This document shows positions 45,743-56,030 of a stretch of 64,000 nucleotides of DNA, one piece after another. The notes under the pieces were generated by a model, which saw nothing but the letters and a program-made list of their open reading frames with translations, searched no databases and was not told the origin of the DNA. Positions within the stretch are counted from its first letter, which is position 1. Each line of letters opens with the position of its first letter. The stretch comes from Siphonodentalium dalli. Lineage: Eukaryota > Mollusca > Scaphopoda > Gadilida > Siphonodentaliidae. The stretch covers positions 202,457,959 to 202,521,958 of the forward strand of contig CP136062.1 in assembly GCA_032622095.1 (NCBI GenBank). Reading direction: 5' to 3'. The position numbers and the translations under genes were made by a program.

Positions 45743-46005
45743 ACCCTGTGCCAATGAATTATCTTATATATGCGAGTCGACCATATGTCGACTCGCATAT
45801 ATAAGAGAATGCATTAGCCTAACAATGTTTTTATTATTTTTATAATTGTTAAAGAATGTAGAAAAAATGATAAAAATTGTTAAAGAATGTGAGAAATAAA
45901 ATTGTTAGGCCAATGCATTCTCTTATATATGCGAGGCGACCTATATATAATAGAATGCTTTGGAACAGGGTTTTTAATGTTGCGCCAGCGCAGCTCCCGT
46001 CATAC
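45743..46005. mobile_element. double-hairpin core MITE, family B-like copy 3
   Basis: Starts CCCTGTGCCAATG and has a complete first hairpin (45747-45815), an AT-rich spacer and a partly deleted second hairpin (45912-45970). It then runs into a family B right end ('gcgccagcgcagctcccgtcat'). It is flanked by about 40-nt diverged direct repeats (45705-45743 and 46015-46056). Confidence 0.75.
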
Positions 46006-46059
46006 ATACATACCTACACGGCAGATTTTCGAACAAATGCGTCGATATAACGCTGAAAA

Positions 46060-46535
46060 TACGTGTTTTGTTAGAGATGTTTGTGAAGTTGATATCGTTT
46101 CGTTTTGGGCCGGTTAAATTTGTTGTTAGTGGTCGCGTAAATATTGCAATTCTAGACCATGGGAAGACAATCCAGAGATGACGTCGCTCTGAAGCGTTTA
46201 TATTACTACATCATTGTGACGACAGAAACGAAGAGAAAGCAGTGCATGAAGTTATTAAATAGTTTCGTGTTAAGATAACGCAATATACCTTTTCCGGGTA
46301 TTCCATTTCCGATTCCGGAATTCCGATGGGGTACGTATATCACAGCTTTTTATTGGGACCCGAACATTGTGTTGAAAGTTTCTATGACTTCAATGCGTCT
46401 CATATAATGCTCATAGAACGATAGTTCAGGTGTGTATCGACCTATTTCGATACCAGGAAAAATTGTTATGTGCATTTTGGAGCGCAAACCGCCATGACAG
46501 TGGCTTTAATGCATGTACCTTCCTGCATTATTCAG
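46060..46535. other. intron before lectin exon B1
   Basis: No element recognised. The acceptor 'ctgcattattcag' ends at 46535. Confidence 0.5.
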
Positions 46536-46705
46536 GTGGCGTGTGTCCATTTGGTTGGCAATCCTTCTACGTTCACTGCTATTACTTCAGTGATGGTAGA
46601 AACTCATCGCTACGGTTGCCATGGCAAGCGGCAGTGCACCAATGTGACCAACTGGCTCCAGGAAAAGGATCAATACTGCTATCAATAATGGACCAAGAAG
46701 AATTG
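46536..46705 (+). CDS. multi-CTLD receptor-like gene, CTLD B exon 1
   Basis: N-terminal part of the second CTLD. It starts after 'attattcag' in phase 1 (G|GT GGC GTG TGT) and ends at GAA TTG before gtgaat in phase 0. Landmarks are CPFGWQSFYVHCYYF, PWQAAVHQCDQLAPG and GSILLSIMDQEEL, with three cysteines in long-form spacing. The phases match both CTLD A exon 3 upstream and exon B2 downstream, so it can be spliced in line. The first domain cysteine pair and the fold core appear intact. The frame continues open past the donor, but that tail is not CTLD-like. Confidence 0.9.
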
Positions 46706-48117
46706 GTGAATGTTTCTATACTTACACACAAGCTCCTGAAAAATAGCATTGAGACACTAAAATTACCTAAATATAAGACAAGGTTCTTAACTCATGGTAT
46801 GGAGAATTTCCACATGCTGCTAAAACGTTGAACCGATAACGGAGTCTGGTTAGACCATTTTTGTTGTTGCTATCAATTGGTTCCATGGACGACGTCAGTG
46901 ACCTACGTGTATATCACTATCACCCTGACCACAAATACTGTTGCCAGTGGCCAGATTAAAGATGCATAATCCGATTAAGCGCCCCTCACTTACTATTTAT
47001 TTGGATTCTGAGGTAAAACATATTGATTCGAGTCGCGGAATCCACCTATCAAAGCTCAGAGTTATTAGATATTGATTTTTGAAATCTATTATTTTTCACC
47101 ATCGAGACTTATCAGTGGCCCAGAAAAAGACGATGAGCCGACGGTCTCGGGCCCAAATTGCGGATGATGACGGATAACTCTAAAATCAAGAGGTTTTGTG
47201 TTGATAATAAGGCAAAATTTCGTCGAACAACATGTTGGTAAATAACACGTTTCGGGAAATTTTATACTATAGTTGACAGCGGTTAGCATTATTTTTGGGC
47301 AATTAATCGATTCTGATAACTGAATCGGCATTTAAAACAATTTTGTTGTTGTTGTTGGAATCTGATGATATGGGGACATCGAATGGGATTGAGTACCTTT
47401 AAGGTAGTCTGTGTATTTTACACATGGTTATTTGTGGTCGGAGACGGTTCGTTAATTAGGTGCTGGTAGTTATTGTTATTTTAACGGAAATCTGAGTTGG
47501 TCATTCGCAAAACCAATATACTTTATATTATATTCTTTATATTACAATCATAGGTATATAATATATGATATTGAGCGCGTTACCATTTCTGACACTTGTT
47601 TTCGTGTCATGTTATGTTCTATGTTATGTATCTCATAAATATGTATATCTGCCGGTTAAGTGAACAATTTATTCTTTAAAAAGTGCGCCTATTTCAAACG
47701 TGGTTCAAACATAAAATCTGACCCGATAGCAACATCGACCTGACAAGACATAAAAACCGCTAATCACATTGCTAATCAAGCAACCCTTCCAAACATTAAC
47801 GCCCTGCGGTAAGTTGCGGCCCACCACTGGTACATAGAAAATGGCTAAATACACGGACAAAAGTACGCATGTTTTAAACGGTTATATTTTGTGAACACTC
47901 GCGAATAATTTAATCATAAACTGTCGATCCACATAATACTGTAAAACCATTGGTTGTCACACATTTAGCTATTAAAGATATTTCTCGATAACCTAAATTT
48001 CTTGATTACTTCTGCTATTAAAATGACAGCACTCATAGCAGCATCAGGCCATATGACCACGCCTATATACCGCGTGCCTAAAATGTACATGAAAACTATT
48101 GTTTGATACTTTATGCC
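46706..48117. other. intron, mostly unassigned
   Basis: Contains a repeat similar to 19960-19990 and 21195-21325 at about 47438-47620. No exon seen. Confidence 0.5.
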
Positions 48118-50451
48118 GGTGTGACTAATTACCGCCCGGGACCGCCCGAGACCGCCCGGGCGCCCCCGTGGGCCCTTGGACACTATATATCGACGTTATA
48201 AGGTAGCGACATACCACCTGAGGACAACGGCAACATAAAGGATTTTACTCGCTCGCTTGTCTCCGGTCGGCGTTATTAACCCCTCAAATGACGATATTGG
48301 CTAAGAGAGACCGGGAGAGACTGGGTGTCTTCGTATGGTTTCGGACAGTATATTTTGATGATGCACGGTAGGGCAATACCACTGGAGTGTGAAATCAGAT
48401 ATAGACTCGCTGACGCTTCCACGGCCGGTTTTATTAACCCCTCAAAATCCGTAAAATACAATATGAACAAAAAAGAGCCCGGGACACACCGGGACCGCCT
48501 GGGCGACCCCATGGACCCGTGGACACTATATATCGACGTTATAAACCTGGGACATACCAAGTGAGGGCAACCTAGAAAATTGTACTCGCTGCCTCGTCTC
48601 CGGCCGGTGTTATTAACCCCGAAAATTCCTACATTGGCTAAGAAATTCCGGTTGTCTTCGCGTGGTTTCTGGCAGTATATTTTGATGATGCGTGGTAGTG
48701 CAATATCACCTGGGTGTGACATCCAAATATTGACTCGCTGACGCGTCAACCGCCGGTGTTATTAACCCCTTAATCGGTAAAATATCATATAAACAAAAAG
48801 AGCCCGGGACAGGCCGTGAACACCCGGGCGCCCCCATGTGCCCGTGGACACTATATATCGACGTTATATCGTAGCGACATACCACGTGAGGGCAACCTAG
48901 AACATTTTACTCGCTCTTCTCCGGTCGGTGTTATTAACCCCGAAAATGCCGATATTGGCTAAGAGAGCCCGAGGGAGCCCGGGAGTCTTCGTGTGTTTTC
49001 GGACAGTATATTTTACGGATGAGTGATAGTGCAATACCAAACACTGATTCGCTGACGCGTCCAAGGCCGGTGTTATTAAATCATCAACATCCGATAAAAT
49101 AGCACCCGGGTGCCCCATGGGCCCGTGGACAATATATATATCTAGACATTATAATGTAGCGACATACTATATGAGGGCAACCTAGTCAATATTTGGAAGT
49201 CACACTCATGTGGTGATGCAAATATACTGTCCGAAAATACTCGAAGACAATCGGCCTCACACGGGCTCTCTTAGCCAATATCGGCATTTGCGGGGTTAAT
49301 AACACCGACCGGAGAAGATCGAGCGAGTAAAATGTTCTAGGTTGCCCTCACGTGGTATGTCGCTACCTTATAACATCGATGTATAGTTCCCACGGGCTCA
49401 TTGGGGCGCCCGGGCAGCCCCGGCCTCTCTCGGGCTCTTACTGCTGGTACGGTATTTTACCGGATTTTGAGGGATCAATAACATCGGCCATGGACGCGTC
49501 AGAGAGTCGATATTTGGAAGTCACAAGCATGTGGTATTGCACTACCGTGTATCACCAAGTCATACTGTCCGAAAATACACGAAGACACCCGGGCTCTCTT
49601 AGCCAATATCGGCATTTGAGGTGTTAATAACACCGACCGGAGACGAGCAAGCGAGTAAAATCTTCTAGGTCCCCCTTGCGTGGTATGTCGCTACCTTATA
49701 ACGTCGATATGTAGTGTCTACGGCCCATGGGGCAGCCCGGGCGGTCACAGACTCTCCCGGGCTCTTATTGTTGTAACGGTATTTTGAGGAGTTATTAACA
49801 TCGGCCGTGGAAGGGTCAGCGAGTCAATATTTGGAAGCCAACCTCAGGTGGTATTGCACTACCGTGTGTCATCAAAATATACTGTCCGAAAATACCCGAA
49901 GACACCCGGGCTCACACGGGCTCTCTTAGCCAATATCGGCATTTGCGGGGTTAATAACACCGACCGGAGACGAGCGAGCTAGTAAAATTTTCTAGGTTGC
50001 CCTCAGTTGGTATGTCCCTGGCTTATAACGTCGAGATCTAGTGTCCACGAGCCCGTGGGGGCGCCGGCGGTCCGGGCGTGTCCCGGGCTCTTTTTGTTCA
50101 TATGGCATTTTACCGGTTATTGAGGGGTTAATAACACTGGCCGTGGAAGCGTCAGTGAGTCAATATTTGGATGTTAGACTCCGGTGGTATTGCACGACCG
50201 TCCACCATCAAGATATACTGTCCGAAACCATGTCTTCACCCGGTCTCCCCCGGTCTCTCTTAGCCAATATCGTCATTTGCGGGATTTATAACACCGGCAG
50301 TAGACAAGCGAGCGAGTAAAATTATCTAGGTTGCCCTCAGGTGGTATGTCGCTACCTTATAACGTCGAGATATAGTGTCCATGTGCCCATGGGGGCGCCC
50401 GGGCGGTCCCGGGCGGTCTCGGGCGGTCCCGGGCGGTAATTAATCACACCC
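48118..50451. repeat. 2.3-kb giant palindrome made of ~330-bp tandem units
   Basis: The left half (48118-49180) has three tandem units; the right half (49184-50451) has about four units in reverse complement. Each unit contains 'gtagcgacataccac', 'gagggcaacctag', 'ccggtgttattaaccc', 'ccgatattggctaagaga' and 'cggacagtatattttgatg'. The outer ends mirror each other: 'taattaccgcccgggaccgc' at 48127 and its complement near 50442. CCCGGGCG-rich blocks recur at unit junctions. It lies in the intron between lectin exons B1 and B2. Open frames of 70-157 codons are repeat artefacts. It may be a foldback transposon; no transposase or clear target duplication was found. Confidence 0.9.
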
Positions 50452-50854
50452 CTTTCTGCGATATAAACGGGGATTCCGATGCTGCATTAATAATCGTTCA
50501 GACGCTACTGCTCTGCCATTTAATTTACTGCTAATTACACACAAATACTCAGGCGTATGAGTAACCTGAAAAATCAACAATGCTCGATCCAGCAATCTAA
50601 CTGTCATTTTCAAAGAAATGAAGTTTCATAAACTAACAACTCAGGTTACCGTATACAGGCGAAATAGTTATGGACACCTACTAGCCCATGCAGTTGAGCA
50701 CTGCGTGTACGCTGTTCGCTAGCCAATCAAAAGCGACGAATTCACGACAATATTTGATCACTCGATAATTGGCATTTCAACTTTGGGTGTGCTCCTTTTA
50801 TACCTATACCTTCTAATTATGGTGGTTCTCTTGTGGAATGACGGATTAAATTAT
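50452..50854. other. intronic DNA, nothing recognised
   Basis: No feature seen. Confidence 0.4.
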
Positions 50855-51005
50855 AAGAAATAACTCTTGTTTCGATTAAGGTTGTGAGTTATAACGAAAA
50901 GTTTGGAGATAAATTTTCTATAACTGCGCTACGCGCGTTAGAATTTATCTTTAAACTTTTCGGTTATAACTCCATAACCTTAATCGAAACAAGGGTTATA
51001 TCTTA
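50855..51005. mobile_element. 150-bp hairpin MITE
   Basis: 'aagaaataactcttgtttcg' through 'agataaattt' is mirrored by 'aatttatctttaaactttt' through 'cgaaacaagggttatatctt'. The loop is about 24 bp and includes GCGCTACGCGCG. The arms are about 62 bp with few mismatches. Confidence 0.85.
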
Positions 51006-51797
51006 AGTATAAAATAAACGGACTGCCAGCATCTCGCCGCTGAGGATTAGTTCGTCTGGTCAACAACTGTTTTCTCGCTTCTGAATCGGTTCATATATCT
51101 AGAAGCTCTCTCTCTCTCTTTGGTCCGATTGAATTAAAACTTGACATATAATTATGTAGATGAATGGTGTTACATATTGTTGGGTCTGTATTTTTTTTTT
51201 TACAAAACATGGTCACTAGCATACTTTCTATCTTCTCATCGGAATCCTTTCGTCCAGCTTACTCCCCACATTTGTGTAAGACCATTTCTTTGAATCTCCA
51301 TATATGTCCTTTCCAGATAAGTCTCAACCCACAGTAATCGTTATCCAACACTCTCAATGAATGTTTCCACATATATGCATTAGTGGGAGGAGCTCATGGT
51401 TGATAGGAGACAAAGTGTTTGTAGAAATAGGTTAATTTAGTTTTACAGTGCCCGCATATATGCTGTGGTGCAGCCAACAATTTACATGAACTTTTGTTTC
51501 GTCTTTAATTGTGAAAACTATGACTAGTAAACTCAAAACAATAGTATTATATTCATGGATGCATTTCCAACATCTTTGCACGAATCAAAATGTCAGTACA
51601 GTATGATTTGATAACAAAAGAGTTGCTTGAAAGTATACAATTAACACTGAAAGTATGCACGGATATCAAAATTAGGGCGAATATTTCCATACTAACAAGC
51701 AAACGGCTCAGTCGCTGATTGGTATACATTAGCTGCTAATAAGTATTTGATTGACTGCAGTGGGAATGTCAACTATTTGTTTTTTTGGAGTTAACAG
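51006..51797. other. intron before lectin exon B2
   Basis: Nothing recognised. The acceptor 'ttggagttaacag' ends at 51797. Confidence 0.5.
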
Positions 51798-51925
51798 GCC
51801 TTTGTCAACAAGAAACTGCCAACTGAATCGTGGGCGATGATAAAATGGTGGACGGGAATGAATGACCTTGGCGCTGAAGGTCAGTACTTGTGGCCAGACG
51901 GAACGCAGGTCGACCTCAATCTCAT
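51798..51925 (+). CDS. multi-CTLD receptor-like gene, CTLD B exon 2
   Basis: Middle part of CTLD B: it enters in phase 0 with AFVNKKLPTESWAMIK, then WWTGMNDL (WIGL-like core) and YLWPDGTQVDLNL, and leaves in phase 2 at AT before gtgagt. The donor GTGAGT and the acceptor 'taacag' are canonical. YLWPDG is the conserved 'W.DG' turn before the long loop. Upstream the intron is 5.1 kb and carries the giant palindrome; downstream the intron is 0.85 kb. Confidence 0.9.
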
Positions 51926-52302
51926 GTGAGTAAACAACACACGTGTACTGCTTAGTGACTTAGTGACTTGTTTCCACAGAGGAAATAGAAAATCGCTTGT
52001 GAATCGTTATAGCAAATCGTTAATGGACCGGGGAGTAATTGCTTCCGGCTGAAAGTGGAAATTCACCGGAAAGTTTCAAATGTGTCACTCTTTCTCCTAA
52101 CTAGACTGCCATGGTTTACGTTGGATATAGATTGCTGGAACTGAAGGTCTGGTACAGCTTGTAAGACCAGCCAGTACAGCACATTTCCCATCGGTATATA
52201 AGTACACAGATTCCAACGTAGTCGCCATTGTATCAGATGTTATCCCGTGTAAACTTTCCTAATTGTTCTGAATGTTGTGTACTCTAATTCACAAATGACA
52301 AA
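51926..52302. other. intron DNA, nothing recognised
   Basis: No feature seen before the MITE. Confidence 0.4.
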
Positions 52303-52670
52303 CCCTGTGCCAATGCATTCTCTTATATATGCGAGTCGACCATAGGTCGCCTTGCATATATAAGAGAATGCATTGGCCTAACAATGTTTTACAATTTTAA
52401 TAATTTTTTCTTGTATTCTTTATCAATTTTATAATTTCACCCATACAGAGCCCCAGACAAACATGAGCAGACGAGACTCTTCTATATACTTCTATATATG
52501 TGTGGGGCTCCCTGCAGGATAATGGATGTTTTTTATTTTATTTCCTAAAAATTCTAAGAAACATTTATTTAAAAAAAATGATAAAAAATTGTTAGGCCAA
52601 TGCATTCTCTTATATATGCGAGGCGACCTATGGTCGACTCGCATATATAAGAGAATGCATTGGCACAGGG
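52303..52670. mobile_element. double-hairpin core MITE without family A or B termini
   Basis: Starts CCCTGTGCCAATGCATTC and ends with the complement ending in GGCACAGGG. Both 66-bp hairpins are complete (52307-52380 and 52594-52665). The spacer is longer than in other copies because of an extra segment (about 52440-52525). The flanks are not TTAA. This suggests that the core can exist, or move, without the outer piggyBac-like ends. Confidence 0.85.
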
Positions 52671-52774
52671 TAAAAAGCCTTTTTAACTTTGTCTGGTGGT
52701 TGCTGTCCTTTATTGTGAACAGCGAGAGTCAACTCCTTCTGGTTTATTTCCATCGGGTTTTTGGTAATTTTCAG

Positions 52775-52908
52775 TTCTTGGGACGCATCGCCGACGAACA
52801 GCACGACATCCAATCAGAATTGCGCTTTGATGAGCGTCGGTGGGAGAATGAACGATGAGAAATGCACTGCCGGAGCTCACTACGTCTGCGAAAAACCTCT
52901 AAAGAAAA
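52775..52908 (+). CDS. multi-CTLD receptor-like gene, CTLD B exon 3
   Basis: C-terminal part of CTLD B. It starts after 'gtaattttcag' in phase 2 (T TCT TGG GAC) and ends at AAA A before gtgagt in phase 1. It encodes SWDASPTNSTTSNQNCALMS, then GRMNDEKCTAGAHYVCEKP. The last three cysteines (QNC, EKC, YVC) are present. The EPN/QPD sugar motif is absent (SPTN instead), so classical calcium-dependent sugar binding is unlikely. NSTTS holds a possible N-glycosylation site (N-S-T). A MITE ends 104 bp before the acceptor. The exon is not the longest open frame in this region, which runs in a different frame. Confidence 0.9.
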
Positions 52909-52997
52909 GTGAGTAGCTCGCGTAATCTCGTGTCCCAAATAAAGTGCAATGATCCAAAATAACAGTGCAAGGTACAAATCCCAATACACTTTATTAA

Positions 52998-53363
52998 AGT
53001 GATGTGAAGCACGCCGATATGGTGATCAACTGGAAATGGAGAATAATCTTGCTCAAAGGAGTTATTTTTACAAATATTATATCCAAATTGACAACACATA
53101 CCACCATTCTTATATGATTATTAACTGCAGACTCTCGATGGCGAAATCGTTTTCGTTAGTTTATCACCGATAGTTGCGTCCCGAATCGAGAAGTAAATAT
53201 TTATAATTGAGCATAGTTCAGACGACGTTATCTATGGAGTGGTCCAGTCGATTTGCTCGGGAATTTATGCAATGTTGGTAGAATGCTACATTCCTCCAGT
53301 TGGCATAGTGCCCGAATACTAACTTATCAATTTCACGGACCCGAACAAGTCCATTATATGTCT
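52998..53363 (+). mobile_element. TTAA-flanked MITE, family C copy 2
   Basis: TTAA at 52994-52997 and 53364-53367. The ends are AGTGATGTGAA and TTATATGTCT, whose complement is AGACATATAA, an imperfect terminal inverted repeat. 366 bp, non-coding. Confidence 0.88.
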
Positions 53364-53475
53364 TTAAACGTACAGGCCTGACAAAACCGACTCATGTGGT
53401 GAATTATAAGATCATAGCGACCAATGTTCTCACTAATGTCAAGACCACGACGAAATGCGAGTACATCATCATTAA

Positions 53476-53825
53476 ATACATATTAATGACTTGCTCGGGT
53501 TCATGAAACTGATGAGTTAGTAATATTGCGCTTTGATAGCTGGCGGAATGTATAATTCTACTACCATCGCCGAAAATCTGAAGCAAATCGACCGTACCAC
53601 TCCATAGTAAACATCGTCTGTAAAACGTTCAATTGTAAATATTTACTTCTCGATTCGGACGATAAACAAACGATTTGGCCATCGAAAGTCACTGCATTTA
53701 ATTAATATATACGACTGACGGTGTGTGTGTTGTCAATTTGGATATAATATTTATAAAAATTACTACCTTGAGCAAGATTATGCTCATTTTCTATTTGATC
53801 ATCCCACCGGAGTGTTCACATCACT
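53476..53825 (-). mobile_element. TTAA-flanked MITE, family C copy 3 (reverse)
   Basis: TTAA at 53472-53475 and 53826-53829. It is inverted relative to copy 2, so the pair 52998-53825 forms a large inverted repeat. Its right TTAA is shared with the next family A element. Confidence 0.88.
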
Positions 53826-53829
53826 TTAA

Positions 53830-54204
53830 CCCTTTACCCAACAAACCGGCCAAAACCGGCCAAATAAAGCTTCAACAGCCTAAAATATCTTCGGTCTGTC
53901 TCAATAGAACCATACAAATATGGATATCATTGGAACCGGCTCCTTGACCACATTGTGATAGTTACAGTTATGCCCTGTGCCAATGCATTCTCTTATATAT
54001 GCGAGTCGACCATAGGTCGCCTCGCATATATAAGAGAATGCATTGGCCTAACACTTTTTACCATTTTTTCTTACATTCTTTAACAATTTTATAATTTTTA
54101 ATGTGTTAAGCCAATGCATTCTCTTATATATGCGAGGCGACCTATGGTCGACTCGCATATATAAGAGAATGCATTGGCACAGGGCCGTTCTGTTGGGTAA
54201 AGGG
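53830..54204. mobile_element. TTAA-flanked MITE, family A copy 4 (most complete)
   Basis: Perfect TTAA at 53826-53829 and 54205-54208; the ends are CCCTTTACCCAACA and TGTTGGGTAAAGGG; 375 bp. Hairpins lie at about 53980-54047 and 54111-54177. It ends 94 bp before lectin exon C1. Confidence 0.95.
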
Positions 54205-54298
54205 TTAAACTATATAAACGCAGAGCTAATTTCAAGGAATGATATGTATGTTCATATAAGCCATGTCCCTTTAAATGTTTAACTTAATTCGTTGATAG

Positions 54299-54566
54299 GT
54301 ATATATGATGTTGGATGTGCAAACTGGGTACGCGCCGGGTCATTTTGTTACCTGATGTCGTCGCGGAAGTCGCACACATGGCTTGACGCACGATCTCGAT
54401 GTCAGTCAGCCGGGGCCGACCTGTTGAAAATCACTAACAAAGACGAAATGACGTGGTTACGAACCATGCATGTTGGAGGAGGGGGGTTCTGGGTGGGATT
54501 GAACGATAGAGCTAACGAGAACCACTTCAAATGGGCGGATGGATCCTCGCCTGATACGTCACTATT
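54299..54566 (+). CDS. multi-CTLD receptor-like gene, CTLD C exon 1 (N-terminal and middle parts fused)
   Basis: The exon starts after 'taattcgttgatag' in phase 1 (G|GT ATA TAT) and ends at CTA TT before gtaagt in phase 2. In CTLDs A and B this stretch is split by an intron in phase 0; here it is continuous. Landmarks are CANWVRAGSFCYLM, WLDARSRCQSAGADLLKIT, FWVGLNDR (WIGL core) and FKWADGSSPDTSLL. Three cysteines are in long-form spacing. The acceptor is a little weak, with a short pyrimidine tract, but the phase agrees with the end of exon B3. Loss of an intron by retroposition or simple deletion is possible. Confidence 0.9.
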
Positions 54567-54634
54567 GTAAGTGTTTACATATATAAGTTCAGGCAATAAT
54601 TACATGCATTATTAAGGAACAGGTATAAACTTAA

Positions 54635-55001
54635 AGACATATTAATTACTTGCTCGGGTTATGAAACTGATGAGTTAGTAATCTGGCGCTTTGCTAGCTG
54701 GCGGAATGTGGAATTATACTAACATCGCCGAAAATCTGAAGCAAATCGACCGTACCACTCCATATATAGAAAACGTCTGAAATACGTTCAATTGTAAATA
54801 TTTACTTCTCGATTCGGGACGCAACTATCAGCGATAAACAAACGAAAACGATTTGGCCATCGAGGTCACTGCATTTAATTAATGTATAAGAATGACGGTG
54901 TGTGTTGTCAATTTGGATATAATATTTATAAAAATAACTACCTTGAGCAAGATTATGCTCCTTTTCTATTTGATCATCCCACCGGAGTGTTTCACATCAC
55001 T
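54635..55001 (-). mobile_element. TTAA-flanked MITE, family C copy 4 (reverse)
   Basis: TTAA at 54631-54634 and 55002-55005; 367 bp; the left end is AGACATATTAA and the right end TTCACATCACT. It lies in the intron between lectin exons C1 and C2. Confidence 0.92.
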
Positions 55002-55005
55002 TTAA

Positions 55006-55390
55006 GAAATACATTACCTGCTTATTCATGCAATGTTCTCTGTTGCCATGGTTTGAGCTGATGGAATTTGATCTTAATCGACGTAGACGGAGTGCTGACT
55101 TAATGCACGTTCTAGAAACTAAAACAGTCAAATTAATAAAGTGATAGAAATTATCGCTCAGACAGGAAAAGGACCCCGTATGCAACGCACAACGCTAACA
55201 ACGTTTGTATGGTCAAAAGAAACGGCTAATGAATATCTGCCACTTTGGTACGTCTTTTAAGATTTATGATTTAATATAAGTTTTCAACATTTGCTTCTAA
55301 ATATTCAACATACAGTCGTGCAAATAGGTTCATATTGAACATAACTATTCACATATTTGTGTTCATATTGGACTTATTTGGTTATTCCAG
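55006..55390. other. intron before lectin exon C2
   Basis: Nothing recognised; the acceptor 'tggttattccag' ends at 55390. Confidence 0.5.
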
Positions 55391-55521
55391 AAATTGGAAT
55401 CATGAACCAAACGATTGGATGGGAAACGAACACTGCGCCGAAATTCACAGAGATGGCGTCTTCAACGACCTGAGCTGCACGGATAAAGTCGGGTATATAT
55501 GTGAATACCCTAAAAACTCAG
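55391..55521 (+). CDS. multi-CTLD receptor-like gene, CTLD C exon 2
   Basis: C-terminal part of CTLD C. It starts in phase 2 (A AAT TGG AAT) and ends at TCA G before gttggt in phase 1. It encodes NWNHEPNDWMGNEHCAEIH, then GVFNDLSCTDKVGYICEYP. The motif EPN and the FND that stands for WND are the residues that coordinate calcium and select mannose-type sugars in known CTLDs. This makes C the best candidate sugar-binding domain of the three. All six domain cysteines are present across C1 and C2. The donor gttggt is weaker than the others. The next exon was not found in the remaining 8.5 kb. Confidence 0.92.
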
Positions 55522-55584
55522 GTTGGTGTTTCTTTTGTGGTACGCCAGAAGAACCCCCCACCATTTCGTTTTTGATTGTCAACT

Positions 55585-56030
55585 AATTTTTTCGGGGGAC
55601 TATTAAAATAGCCGGTGTCCGTTCGTACGTCCGTCCGTCCGTCCGTCCGCGCGTCCGTCCGGAAATGGTTTCCGGATGATAACTTTAGTTTCGGTTATTA
55701 GATCAAAAGCAAATTTCATAGGTGAGTTTATCAGACCAAAGTACAGGTAAAGTTCGAATATGGGTTTGCGAGAGTTGTGGCCCTTTTCGACTTGGAATCC
55801 TGTCAATTTCTGGTTTCCGGATGATAACTTTAGTTTGTGTGATCATATCTGAACCAAATTTGGAATGTGCGTTTATCAGCTCGAAATACAGGTCAAGTTC
55901 GAATATGGGTACAATCCACCCATTTTGTTCTGAAATTTAGTATCGGATTAAGGGTCCTTCAGAAAAGCTGATGCCCCCAATGAAGCCACTTTTTCGGGGG
56001 ACACTGTGGCCGGACGGCCTTTTATTGAAT
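55585..56030. repeat. GTCCG-rich interspersed repeat
   Basis: Begins 'ttttttcgggggactat', contains a GTCC run (55618-55662) and 'tttccggatgataactttag' twice, and ends with a second 'ctttttcgggggacactg'. It is related in reverse orientation to 736-1502. Confidence 0.75.

Noticed and set aside
48276-50319. Open frames of 70-157 codons in the giant palindrome
   Set aside because: They recur in each repeat unit on both strands and show no protein motif.
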